From positions 1 through 64,000 of the forward strand of contig NZ_AXWO01000030.1 in NCBI RefSeq assembly GCF_000482705.1: a DNA stretch of 64,000 nucleotides. Reading direction: 5' to 3'. Source of the DNA: Glycomyces arizonensis DSM 44726. Its GTDB lineage: Bacteria > Actinomycetota > Actinomycetes > Mycobacteriales > Micromonosporaceae. This document shows, piece by piece, positions 34,704-43,682 of the stretch; the first letter of the stretch is position 1, and every line of letters begins with the position of its first letter. Both the position numbers and the translations under genes were made by a program. A model generated the notes under the pieces. That model did not search any database, had not been told where the DNA came from, and saw only the letters and a list, made by a program, of their open reading frames with translations.

Positions 34704-35858
34704 TTGGCCACCCCTTATCAGAACGGATTTCCCAACGACTCCGCCTATGTCGCCGAACTGGAAACCGCGAAGGCGGACTTCACCGAGGCGCTGCTGGAAC
34801 TGTGGCATCTCCACACGTTCACGGCGATCACCGCGATCGACCCTTACACTGACGTCTACCACGGCGGTGAGCGCAGCGCGGAGAACACGCCTCCAGCCGA
34901 CAATGTCGCGATGGGGCAGCAGCTGTTCGGGAGCTCGTCGGGTGCCTGCGTTCCGACCTACCTCTACGAGGTTCACGCGATCAGGGACGGCGGAAGCCGC
35001 CCCGCCCAGATGGTCTGGGACCAATGCGCGTACTGGCGGCACATCACCGGCGGCGGGTCCGCCTCCGATACGAGCATCGACTGCGAGTGCAACTTCGAGG
35101 AGGTCCAGAGTTCGGTCGAGACCTTCGCGACGCAGGAGGCCAACGTGATCCTGGGCCGCACCAAGCGCTGCTATCCCGATGAGAGCATGAGCCGCATCGA
35201 CACCGCGATCGAAGGATACGAGGGCTTCGCCAAGTCGCTCGGTGCCGCTACCGGAGAGGGCGGCGGACACACCCACATCGAGACGCGCTTGGCGAACATA
35301 CGGGAGAAGACCGAGGACTGGAACGGCGCCGCTGGAGACGCGTTCACCCAGAACATCCTCACCCCGCTTGGCTACGTCCACCTGTACCAGCGCGATATCG
35401 CGATCGGCCTGCAGCGGACCGCCGTGGCCAAGAAGGCCACAGTCGAGGCCGCCAGGCTGAACACGATCAACATCGTCCGTGCTGCCACCGCCAAGTGCGC
35501 CGAAAGGGTCCAGGCGAAGGTTCCGGCCAGACCGAAGGACGGCTGGCGGGTCATCTCCATCGCTGGAACTGTCACCGGCCTCACCGCCGGCTTCACCCTC
35601 AGCGGCGCACTCAGCCTGGTCAGCGCACTCGAAGGGTGGGATGTAGCGGCCACCGATTCAGTGACCTACAAGCAAGAGGCCGAAGCGCCGATAAATATCA
35701 TCGAACATATGACTCAGGACTTCGACCTTGCGGATACCGAGAACTCGGATGCCGAGGCAGCGATCGAGGAAGGTCTCCGAGCGATCGTATCGGCCAAGTC
35801 GGAACTCTCCACGGCAGACCTCCAGCTGACCGATCATGACAACAGCGACTGGTGGTAG
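34704..35858 (+). CDS. large WXG/hydrophobic-segment ESX-associated protein (cassette D)
   Basis: A 384-residue protein of unknown function. The N-terminal ~170 residues contain four cysteines (SGACVP, DQCAYW, DCECNF and KRCYPD nearby), unusual for a cytoplasmic protein and suggesting disulfides after export. W206-N-G in TEDWNGAAGDAFTQNIL is a canonical WXG turn between long helices. A hydrophobic Gly-rich segment follows (about 283-318, VISIAGTVTGLTAGFTLSGAL), then an acidic helical tail. It starts at TTG 34704 behind AGAGGA and is followed 6 nt later by a lipoprotein gene. Overall order matches cassettes A and C. Candidate type VII effector that may enter membranes. Confidence 0.72.
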   Translation: MATPYQNGFPNDSAYVAELETAKADFTEALLELWHLHTFTAITAIDPYTDVYHGGERSAENTPPADNVAMGQQLFGSSSGACVPTYLYEVHAIRDGGSRPAQMVWDQCAYWRHITGGGSASDTSIDCECNFEEVQSSVETFATQEANVILGRTKRCYPDESMSRIDTAIEGYEGFAKSLGAATGEGGGHTHIETRLANIREKTEDWNGAAGDAFTQNILTPLGYVHLYQRDIAIGLQRTAVAKKATVEAARLNTINIVRAATAKCAERVQAKVPARPKDGWRVISIAGTVTGLTAGFTLSGALSLVSALEGWDVAATDSVTYKQEAEAPINIIEHMTQDFDLADTENSDAEAAIEEGLRAIVSAKSELSTADLQLTDHDNSDWW

Positions 35859-35864
35859 CCGAAG

Positions 35865-36605
35865 ATGAGACCCGTCCGGATCTTCGCTCTGCCCATCGCG
35901 CTTATGTTGGCCACAGCCGCCTGTGAGGGATCACCCGAACCACCCACTGAAAGCCCCGGTTCGTCCACGGAAGCCGTCACCTACGCCTACGAGACTGGGA
36001 GTGACTTGTGCACCAGAACACGGCTCCTTGATTTCGATGACCTGGTGCCAGGGCAATGGCCCTCGGTTCTTGAAGAATCTGGAGGAGATGGGAATTTTCT
36101 CTGCCAGGGAGACATAACCGACATCGATGAAGCCATCGACTCGAACGGCTACTGGCTGAATGAAGCCGATTACCAGGTGCAGGGCTTCCTTAGCGACGGA
36201 GAGAGCACTCCTCCCTTCAACGAACTCTCCCAACCACTCGAAGACAACTGGCTCGACAACTACAACGGAGTCGAGTTCCGCGACACCAGATCGATCGAAG
36301 GCTGGGATGAGTCGCGCTTCATCTCATGGTCGCACTTGAACGGTGAGCTACGGGGTGTCTGGTTCACCGCCATCGACGACAACCTGATGGTGACTGTCAG
36401 CGCGCGGATACCCACCACCGAGGACGGCAAGGTCACGCGCAATCCCCAGCCGGAATGCGAGTGGTCTCCGGATACGGAGTGCCCGACTGTGGAAGAGGCC
36501 CAGGGACTCGCCCTCACCGAGTACGACGACCAGATCCAGGCCGAACTGGAGGCCTTCGTGCTGGGCGTCGCCTCCGACCTCCAGCGCGAACTGCGGATCG
36601 AATGA
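35865..36605 (+). CDS. lipoprotein of cassette D
   Basis: A 246-residue secreted lipoprotein: short signal peptide with lipobox-like ATAAC (Cys20), Pro/Ser-rich linker, and an acidic domain opening SDLCTRTRLLDFDDLVPGQW, with further cysteines in FLCQGD, PECEWS and TECPTV and a closing helix (IQAELEAFVLGVASDLQREL). The lipobox has Thr at -3 instead of the usual Leu. It resembles the other cassette lipoproteins in layout more than in sequence. It lies 6 nt after the WXG gene, so the two are expressed together. The function is unknown; a surface partner or protective factor for its neighbour is possible. Confidence 0.76.
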   Translation: MRPVRIFALPIALMLATAACEGSPEPPTESPGSSTEAVTYAYETGSDLCTRTRLLDFDDLVPGQWPSVLEESGGDGNFLCQGDITDIDEAIDSNGYWLNEADYQVQGFLSDGESTPPFNELSQPLEDNWLDNYNGVEFRDTRSIEGWDESRFISWSHLNGELRGVWFTAIDDNLMVTVSARIPTTEDGKVTRNPQPECEWSPDTECPTVEEAQGLALTEYDDQIQAELEAFVLGVASDLQRELRIE

Positions 36606-36659
36606 CCGCCCCGGTGAGGAACACTGCCCGTGTCCCTCACCGACTTCGGGGATGGATGC

Positions 36660-37460
36660 TCAGAGGGCGGCCGCGAGTTCGGCGAAGTAGCCGTCGCTCT
36701 GGCCCGCTCGGTTGGGGTGGAAGGACTCGGCGATGGGCCAGGAGAGGCCGTTGAGCCATTCGGCATCGTCGCAGATCGCGTGGCCGTCGAAGGCGTCGCG
36801 CACGTCGACGTAGTCGAAGCCGTGGTCTCCGGCGGCCTTGCCGACGGCCTCGGCCAGCAGGTCGGCGGCATCGTTGAGCTGCGCCTGCTCGTCGGGGCTG
36901 ATGCGGACGATGACGTTGCACGCCTCGCCGTTGAACAGGCGCGGGTAGCCCAGGACGACGACCTCGGCGTTCGGCGCCGCCTCGGCGATGGCGTCGTAGG
37001 CGTCATCGAGGCGGTCGGGCAGGTCCTCCTGGATGAAGCGCTCGGCCTCGTCGATCTGCGCGTCGCAGGTCCACGGGTAGGGGTAGGCGCACTGCTGGAC
37101 GACCGCGGCCCAGCCGGTGTCGTTGCCGCCGATGGTGACGGTGACGAGGTCGGTCTCCGGCGACAGGCCGCCGAGCTGGTTCGCGGTCAGGTCGGCGGTC
37201 GTCGCGCCGGAGCAGGCGGCGAAGGTGAGGTCCGCGCCGAGGTCGGCGGCGAGGAGGCTCGGGTAGGCGTACTCGCTCCGGCTGCACTCCGAGCCGTCGT
37301 CGATGTAGCTGCGGGTGCCGACGCCGGAGGCGTACGAGTCGCCGAGGGCGACGTACTCCACGGTCTCGGCTTGGGCGGATGCGGGGATGAGGGCGAGGGC
37401 GGTGAGCGTCGCGGCGGCGATCGCGGCCACCATTGTGGAGATTCGCCGGGGATATGCCAT
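36660..37460 (-). CDS. secreted SGNH/GDSL-family hydrolase
   Basis: A 266-residue secreted esterase or lipase. A signal peptide (1-31, ending PASAQA) precedes an SGNH domain with block I GDSYASGVGT (nucleophile Ser), block III TIGGNDTGW and the catalytic pair in SFHPNRAGQ near the C terminus. Six cysteines (GSECSRS, AACSG, QQCAY, WTCDAQ, EACNV, AICDD) match the three disulfides of the Streptomyces scabies esterase/SGNH lipase group. Substrate cannot be told from sequence; lipid or acyl-sugar esters are typical. The start ATG at 37460 lies in MAYPRRIST. It converges with cassette D and may use DNA between 36606 and 36659 for termination. Confidence 0.92.
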   Translation of the reverse strand: MAYPRRISTMVAAIAAATLTALALIPASAQAETVEYVALGDSYASGVGTRSYIDDGSECSRSEYAYPSLLAADLGADLTFAACSGATTADLTANQLGGLSPETDLVTVTIGGNDTGWAAVVQQCAYPYPWTCDAQIDEAERFIQEDLPDRLDDAYDAIAEAAPNAEVVVLGYPRLFNGEACNVIVRISPDEQAQLNDAADLLAEAVGKAAGDHGFDYVDVRDAFDGHAICDDAEWLNGLSWPIAESFHPNRAGQSDGYFAELAAAL

Positions 37461-37646
37461 TTTGGGCTCCGTCTCGAATTTTGTCCGGGGACTGGAGCCT
37501 GTTTATACCAATTCGATAACGGACAATCCATAGAAGGAACGCCGAGTGTCGGAAAGTCGACTACTCGTGTTCCCATTGCGGGCGAGGAGGAACCGCGAGC
37601 GCGCAAAAGGGCCGGGCAGCGCTCGCTCGGGGCTCTCGAACAGGCC

Positions 37647-38441
37647 TCAGACGCCTTCGGGCAGGTCGAGGCGGTCGAGCGGCTGCGGGACGTCGGGCGT
37701 CTCGGCCAGCAGGCGGTCGTCCTCGTCCTCTTTGGCCTCGGCGGGCTCGGCGAGGAGGCGCCGCACCTCCTCGTGGAGGTGGGCCTCGAGCAGGTCGCAG
37801 AAGCCCTCGGCGTCGCCCTCGTTCAGCGCGGCGAGCAGCGCGACGTGCTCGGCGGCGAGGTCGCGGTGGACCTCGAAGTTCTCGTACATCGAGAAGGTGC
37901 ACAGTCGCGTCTCGATGAGCAGAGTGCCGACCATGCGCGCCAGGCGCGCCGAGCCGGACGCGGCGGCCAGGATGCGGTGGAAGTCGAGGTAGGCGTCGCC
38001 GAGTTCGCGGGCGTCGTCGTTCTTCAGGGCGCGCTGCATCCGCTTGACCTCGGCGCCGAGCTCCTTGAGGACCGCCTTGCGGTCGGCGCTCGGCTGCGCG
38101 AGCAGCCTGCGTCCCAGCTCGGACTCGATGCGCGAGCGCAGCCAGTGGATGTCGCGGACGTCGTCGGCGGTCATGATGCGCACGGCCAGGCCGCGGCGCT
38201 TGGGGATGACGAGCAGGCCCTCGGCGGTGAGGCGCTGCATGGCCTCGCGCAGCGGGCCGCGGCTGACGCCGAGCTGGTAGGCGAGTTCGGCCTCGCCGAG
38301 GGGCGCCCCGGGCGGGAGCGCGCCGTCGAGGATCGCGTTGCGGATCGTGTCGGCGATGAGATCCACGGTCGAGGTGCGCCGCACGGGCGCCAGACGTCCC
38401 ACCTGGCGGGTGCTCGACAACCCACTCCTGCGATCCGACAC
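37647..38441 (-). CDS. GntR family transcriptional regulator, FCD (FadR-type) subfamily
   Basis: A 264-residue regulator. An N-terminal winged helix-turn-helix (about 25-95, TVDLIADTIRNAILDGALPPG, ELAYQLGVSRGPLREAMQRL, GLLVIPKRRGLAV) is followed by an all-helical FCD effector domain with the metal/ligand residues in LDFHRILAA and a later EHVALLAALNEGD...HLHEEV. The C terminus has an extra acidic tail. GTG at 38441 is preceded by AAGGAGAG at good spacing; the frame extends to 38492 with poorer support. FCD regulators usually sense small carboxylic acids and often control neighbouring uptake or catabolic genes. The nearest transport operon is ehuBCDA, 1.7 kb away across the AT-rich island, so a link is only a possibility. 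Confidence 0.9.
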   Translation of the reverse strand: MSDRRSGLSSTRQVGRLAPVRRTSTVDLIADTIRNAILDGALPPGAPLGEAELAYQLGVSRGPLREAMQRLTAEGLLVIPKRRGLAVRIMTADDVRDIHWLRSRIESELGRRLLAQPSADRKAVLKELGAEVKRMQRALKNDDARELGDAYLDFHRILAAASGSARLARMVGTLLIETRLCTFSMYENFEVHRDLAAEHVALLAALNEGDAEGFCDLLEAHLHEEVRRLLAEPAEAKEDEDDRLLAETPDVPQPLDRLDLPEGV

Positions 38442-38570
38442 GCCGCCATCTCTCCTTCTGTCCGTACTGATCAGCATCTTAGCTCCAGCCATCAGCCACC
38501 TGCACTTGACAGTCGAGCCGAAGTTTCATTTTCGTTACATATTTGTTATCTGCGAAACATCGTCATGTTG

Positions 38571-38599
38571 TTGACAATCAGAGATTATACCGATAACGT
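38571..38599 (+). promoter_or_regulatory. sigma-70-type promoter of the AT-rich island
   Basis: A perfect TTGACA (38571-38576), 17-nt spacer and TAACGT (38594-38599) lie 37 nt upstream of the small secreted protein gene at 38637. It is the most consensus-like promoter in the window and sits in AT-rich DNA unlike the surroundings. Confidence 0.65.
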
Positions 38600-38636
38600 C
38601 AAAAATACATAGACAAGTAGCGATTAAGGGAGGCAT

Positions 38637-39092
38637 ATGACGACTTACCACAAAAATCAGAACAAGGCGCAATCTAAGCCAACCAAAAAGGCATGGGGAC
38701 TGACTCGTTCATTTGCCATATTCGCGATCACCGCTATATGCGGATCACTCCTCTGGGCTTCGCCCGCAAGCGCGGATGTCTTCGATGACGCCGATTGCTT
38801 CGTTAGGGCTGTCGCCGACCGACAAGATGGTACCACCAATACCTATGGGATGGGGTATATCAGGTGCGATCAAAAGGTGCTCGACGCCACTGAAATAAAT
38901 GTCAGACTGTACAGAGATGGCATCCTAGTTGATAGGGGATACCAGAGCTGTGGTACACCTGTTCACAATTATTGTGCAGCTAGCACAGGGCTTTTCTCAG
39001 GCTCCTCCCAAGCAGAATGGAAAGTCGTAGTGGAGGTCGACGCGCGAATCCCACCAGTTAGTCGCGAATTCACCGATACGGACACGCTTTGA
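38637..39092 (+). CDS. small secreted cysteine-containing protein (AT-rich island, copy 1)
   Basis: A 151-residue preprotein. A basic N region and hydrophobic core (about 25-42) end at a signal peptidase I site after PASA, leaving about 105 residues with four cysteines (DADCFVRA, YIRCDQK, YQSCGTP, NYCAAS). The mature part opens DCFVRAVADRQDGTTNTYG and is predicted mostly beta (INVRLYRDGILVDRGYQSC, AEWKVVVEVDARIPP). It is related in layout to the protein at 39259 (DCF start, DRQD/DRQDS, then beta strands and a Gly/Ser-rich segment). ATG follows GGGAGG. Base composition and codon choice (AAA, ATA, TTT, AGG) differ sharply from neighbours, suggesting horizontal acquisition. The function is unknown. 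Confidence 0.75.
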   Translation: MTTYHKNQNKAQSKPTKKAWGLTRSFAIFAITAICGSLLWASPASADVFDDADCFVRAVADRQDGTTNTYGMGYIRCDQKVLDATEINVRLYRDGILVDRGYQSCGTPVHNYCAASTGLFSGSSQAEWKVVVEVDARIPPVSREFTDTDTL

Positions 39093-39258
39093 TAAATTAT
39101 TCAAAGAAGTCCCAATAGTATTAGATCTTTCGCCCACGGTCTTACGAGTTAATTGGTCCATAACGATCAAAGCGCGATGTATCAATACCTCGTAACCGTG
39201 AGCCCTTATCCGTCAAACCCGTTCTTCATCATGTAAATCTGACAGAGTCGGAGGAAAA

Positions 39259-39672
39259 ATGAAAATCCACGCTATCAAGACAGCCTCAAAAGCACTAATC
39301 CTCGCTATCGCGGTAACATCGTTCATGCTAACGCCGTTTATGTCCCAGCCAGCTTACGCAGCTGCGGATTGTTTCGGCGACGAAAATTCCCATCCGGACT
39401 GCTTCAACGTATACGTTGATAAGGTAGACAGGCAAGACAGCTATTTCGGCGTTGCTTCTTACAGCGGATCGCTTACTGCGTTCAATATGAAAATAGTGCT
39501 TATTGATGAGGATGGTGATTGGCTTGATGTCAAATCGAAAGCTTGCACCGGCTCCTGCTATATAGGCACTGATTCCTTTTCTGGCGGTAGCAACGATTCT
39601 CTCTGCGCTAGCCTCACAGTCAATCTAGGCTCAGTGACAATATACAGCGATTCCGACTGTCGTGTCATATGA
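39259..39672 (+). CDS. small secreted cysteine-rich protein (AT-rich island, copy 2)
   Basis: A 137-residue preprotein with a clear signal peptide (cleavage after QPAYA, about residue 33) and a mature part of about 103 residues with six cysteines (ADCFGD, PDCFNV, KACTGSC, SLCAS, SDCRV), enough for three disulfides. VDKVDRQDSYFGVASYSGSL aligns with the corresponding part of the 38637 protein, so the two are probably diverged paralogues. ATG follows GGAGGAAAA. The gene is AT-rich with codons rare in this genome. Size and cysteine content fit an extracellular stable domain, possibly an inhibitor, toxin or antimicrobial peptide, but there is no direct evidence. No immunity or processing gene is recognisable next to it. 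Confidence 0.75.
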   Translation: MKIHAIKTASKALILAIAVTSFMLTPFMSQPAYAAADCFGDENSHPDCFNVYVDKVDRQDSYFGVASYSGSLTAFNMKIVLIDEDGDWLDVKSKACTGSCYIGTDSFSGGSNDSLCASLTVNLGSVTIYSDSDCRVI

Positions 39673-40166
39673 TCGCGATTATGCTTCTCGCTGATGCATG
39701 AGTACAAAGTTAGACTAGAAGGTAGCACGAAAAGTTTGCTACCGTAGAATGGATCTTGAGAACTTTATTCTGCGATAGCATTGTGTTGCTTTGGTTATGG
39801 ATAGGCGGCGGTGCACTGCACCGCCGCCTATCCATATTTGTGTTACCAAATTTTATCTTTCCATGGCAAATGCGTGGCCTGCTACTATACTCGCCATTAC
39901 GCAAGTTTCGAAGTTTAATAAAACTCAGTAATGACTTGGGTTCGGCAGTGCCGAAGCAGTTCGACTCTTACAATAACTCGCATTATACATTATTCGGAGA
40001 ATGGCATAAATTCGTCACAACCCAAGTTCTATAGGTATTCTAGCCATAGAAAACAGCGAGAAGTTATAATTTTGTTACCTAAGGGCGATCATCTGATTGT
40101 CGACAAACCTACCGTAGACCGATAGAGTCGCCAACGTACACAAGCCAGCTTCTGAGGGGGAGCACC
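39673..40166. other. AT-rich intergenic region before ehuB
   Basis: Nearly 500 nt of AT-rich DNA with only short chance frames. It contains a large palindromic hairpin (39796-39836) and, toward its right end, GATTGTCGACAAACC near 40095, a TTGTCGACAA palindrome that could be an operator for the ehu operon. Composition returns to GC-rich from about 40140. Confidence 0.5.
39796..39836. terminator. 20-bp perfect inverted repeat, probable terminator
   Basis: Arms of 20 bp around a single central base, with a GC-rich core (GGCGGCGGTGCA) and AT-rich flanks followed by TTTG on the plus strand. It is 124 nt beyond the stop codon of the 39259 gene and may end its transcript. It is unusually GC-rich for this island. 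Confidence 0.6.
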
Positions 40167-41087
40167 ATGTCAGACAAACTGAATCTCAACCGCCGCCAGA
40201 TCATGCTGGCTGCGTCAGCCGGCGTTACTGCGGTCACTCTCAGTGCCTGCTCTCGCACCGACGACGGCGGTGGAGATGACGGAAACGGCGGCCTCCTCGA
40301 GGATGCCCAGGGCGGCGGGACCATTCGCATCGCCTACGCCGATGAAAATCCCTACGCCTATACCGGCGAGGATGGGAATGCTACTGGCCAGTCGGTGGCC
40401 ATGCACTCGTATATCCTTGAGCAGCTTGGCATCAAGGCAGACCAGATCGAGTGGAAACAAACCGAGTGGGGCAGCCTGATCCCTGGCCTCGGCACCAATC
40501 ACGATATGGTCATCGCCGGCATGTTCATCAACCCAGATCGCTGCGAACGCGTGGCTTTCGCCGAACCCGATTATGTGATGCCCGACACACTTCTCGTACT
40601 AGCTGGGAACCCGCTCGATCTGAGCGATATCACCTCGGTCGCCGAACACGACAGCGCAGTCATCGGTGTCATGAACGGCACCACGGAGCATATTAACGTC
40701 GAAGCGATCGGCATGCCCGAGGAACGGGTCAATGTTCAGGAGGATCTGTCAGCGCTCATCCTTGAGCTCAAGGCTGGTCGCTGCGACGCGATCGCGCTCA
40801 CGCAAATGAACCTCCAACTTGAAGCGGAGGCCGATGATGAACTGGCCACCACAGACGGCTTCTATCCGGTCGATGAGAACGGCGAGGAGATCATCGGTGC
40901 AGGCGCCGCAGTCTTCAGTCCCGCCGACACCGATTTCCGCGATGCAGTCAATGAAGAACTCGCAAAAGTCCTCGACGACCCCGAACTCTGGTTGAGTCTG
41001 GTCGAAGAGTTCGGATTCACAATCGACCTGCACTTCCCGCCGGAGGACCTTACAGCTGAGGAACTCTGCGGCGGCAACTACCAGTAA
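40167..41087 (+). CDS. ehuB: ectoine/hydroxyectoine ABC transporter substrate-binding protein
   Basis: A 306-residue solute-binding lipoprotein. It has a twin-arginine-like start (NRRQIMLAASAG) and a lipobox LSAC (Cys29). The SBP_bac_3 domain contains IRIAYADENPYAYTGEDGNATGQS, WGSLIPGLGTNHDMVIAGMFINPDRCERVAFAEPDY and AVFSPADTDFRDAVNEELAKVL, closely following the EhuB pattern. It would bind ectoine or hydroxyectoine, compatible solutes, outside the cell and deliver them to EhuCD. ATG at 40167 follows GAGGGGGAGC. The gene is noticeably less GC-rich than housekeeping genes here. It heads a four-gene operon. Confidence 0.9.
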   Translation: MSDKLNLNRRQIMLAASAGVTAVTLSACSRTDDGGGDDGNGGLLEDAQGGGTIRIAYADENPYAYTGEDGNATGQSVAMHSYILEQLGIKADQIEWKQTEWGSLIPGLGTNHDMVIAGMFINPDRCERVAFAEPDYVMPDTLLVLAGNPLDLSDITSVAEHDSAVIGVMNGTTEHINVEAIGMPEERVNVQEDLSALILELKAGRCDAIALTQMNLQLEAEADDELATTDGFYPVDENGEEIIGAGAAVFSPADTDFRDAVNEELAKVLDDPELWLSLVEEFGFTIDLHFPPEDLTAEELCGGNYQ

Positions 41088-41098
41088 CGGAATTCGTC

Positions 41099-41860
41099 AT
41101 GGACTGGTCAACAGTCATCGACTCCCTCCCAGGCTACGCCGAACCGCTGTTGGTGACCATCCAAGTCACAGTGATGGCTTCGGCGCTGGCACTGGTTGTC
41201 GCCTTCGCACTAGGACTCGCCACTAGTTCCAAACACCTAGTAGTACGCACACCAGCGCGAGCCTTTGTTGAGCTTATCCGTGGCTCATCAGTAGTCGTCC
41301 AGCTCTTCTGGTTCGCCTACGCGATGCCAATCCTTCTAGGCATCCAATTCAACTTTCAAATCCTTGTGGGAGTCATCGCCTTGGCTCTCAACTACGGCGC
41401 CTACTCTTCGGAGGTGGTACGTGGTGCTATCGCGGCGGTCCCCAAAGGCCAATTGGAGGCAGCCACGGCGCTGAACTTCACGACCTTCCAGAAGATGCGT
41501 CTGGTGGTCTTGCCGCAGGCATGGCCTGAGATGATCCCATCACTGTGTTCGTTCGCGATCATGCTGCTCAAGGCTAGCGCGCTTGTTTCAATGATCGGCA
41601 TTGCCGACATCACTTTCTGGGCAGACACCCTTGGGGGGCGCCCAGGACAGAGTCCCCTGCCTCACCTTACCGTCATTTTGGTGATCTATTTCGTGCTTGC
41701 TTGGCTGATCTGGACCGGGATGCGGTGGTTGGAGAACAAGGCGAAGCAAAGCGTAGGGGTTGCGAAGCCGCGCAAACTCAAGGCGGACCCGAATGCTGAT
41801 GCACTCGGAGGCGTTGTCGAGAAATCTTCGACTACCCAGCGGCGAGGGGGTGTTAAGTAA
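41099..41860 (+). CDS. ehuC: ectoine ABC transporter permease EhuC
   Basis: A 253-residue inner-membrane permease of the polar amino acid family (HisM type), with about five membrane helices and the EAA loop YSSEVVRGAIAAVPKGQLEAATAL for contact with the ATPase. FTTFQKMRLVVLPQAWPEMIPSL is the family signature after the loop. It should pair with EhuD to form the channel. It begins 11 nt after ehuB and its TAA overlaps the ehuD ATG (TAATG). The C-terminal ~30 residues form a charged tail longer than usual. Confidence 0.9.
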   Translation: MDWSTVIDSLPGYAEPLLVTIQVTVMASALALVVAFALGLATSSKHLVVRTPARAFVELIRGSSVVVQLFWFAYAMPILLGIQFNFQILVGVIALALNYGAYSSEVVRGAIAAVPKGQLEAATALNFTTFQKMRLVVLPQAWPEMIPSLCSFAIMLLKASALVSMIGIADITFWADTLGGRPGQSPLPHLTVILVIYFVLAWLIWTGMRWLENKAKQSVGVAKPRKLKADPNADALGGVVEKSSTTQRRGGVK

Positions 41861-42508
41861 TGAACGGCTGGAGCAACGAGATCGCCAGTGAAATCTTTCC
41901 GATGGTTCTAGAGGGTTTCTGGACGGTCCTGAAGGTTACCTTCGTCGCAGGGATCCTCGCGATTGGACTGGGTCTGGTAGTCGCTATCGCCGAACAGACC
42001 GCCCCTGCCTGGGTACGGCGGCCCTTGAGCGGTCTCATGCAGTTCATCCGAAATACGCCGCTGCTGGTACAGGCGCTTTTCGTGTGGTACACGACCAGCC
42101 TCTATATCAATCCCGAATGGAGTGCATTCGCAGTCGGCTCGGTGGTGCTCGGCCTCCACTACGCCTCCTATACCTCCGAATCATACCGGGCCGGGATCGA
42201 AGCGATCCCGCCAGGGCAGTGGGAAGCCGCTACCGCACTGAGTCTTCCTGCCTATAGGACGTGGGGTGTGGTAATCCTGCCGCAGATGATGCGCCGGTCA
42301 ACGGCGGCTGTGGCCAACTGGATCATCGCCATGTTCAAGGAAGTGCCTGTACTGTTTGCCATCGGCGTGTTCGAAATGATCGCACAGGTGGACAAGTATC
42401 AAGGCCTGCACTACGCCGGTGCGCTGGAGGGGTACACCATTGCGGGCCTGTTGTTCCTGGCTGCCTCCTATCCGGTGGCGGTCGCGACGCGGAGATTGGA
42501 GAACCGTC

Positions 42509-42528
<20 letters not shown>
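41860..42528 (+). CDS. ehuD: ectoine ABC transporter permease EhuD
   Basis: A 222-residue permease paralogous to EhuC, with EAA loop YTSESYRAGIEAIPPGQWEAATAL and the following YRTWGVVILPQMMRRSTAAVANW. Its size is normal for the family. Translation is coupled to ehuC through TAATG, with GAGGGGGTG upstream, and its end overlaps the TTG start of ehuA by 20 nt. Together the proteins form the membrane part of the ectoine importer. Confidence 0.9.
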
Positions 42529-43324
<796 letters not shown>

Positions 43325-43682
43325 AATCGGAAGCTCCTCCATCCTTGGAGAGTGTTAGGGGTGTTCGAGGGGGCGGTCATGAGGGGTTTAGGGCCGCCCC
43401 CTCTTGTGCTGCCGCCGTTCGCCGTGGTCACGCCCTGGGCGCGGACGGCGCCCCGCCCCGAGGGCAGGCGGCTTCAGAGACGATCGTCCTCGTCGGCGCC
43501 TCCGGCGGGCGACGCCCCGCGCGGGCGGTCTGCCCGACCCCGCGAATTTGCGCGCAAATGCCCGCGAAGGCCCCGCTTCCAGGGGCCCGACGTGCCGCGC
43601 GACAGGGTATGGAGCGTCGTCACGCTCGGTCAGTGGCAGAATCTAACAGCGTGTCAACACGCTACCGCGAGGACCCGCGCCC
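43325..43682. other. intergenic region between ehuA and the potassium uptake genes
   Basis: About 360 nt with the ehuA terminator at its left end. The rest (43410-43640) is GC-rich with short chance frames. AGAATCTAACAGCG near 43637 could include a -10 element for the next operon. No gene is supported. Confidence 0.45.
43367..43403 (+). terminator. ehu operon terminator
   Basis: A 10-bp stem (GAGGGGGCGG with its complement) with a 17-nt loop is followed by TTGTG, 42 nt after the ehuA stop codon. Confidence 0.7.

Noticed and set aside
39756-40125. Short plus- and minus-strand frames in the AT-rich region before ehuB
   Set aside because: They span the large palindrome, lack ribosome binding sites and give unremarkable translations.
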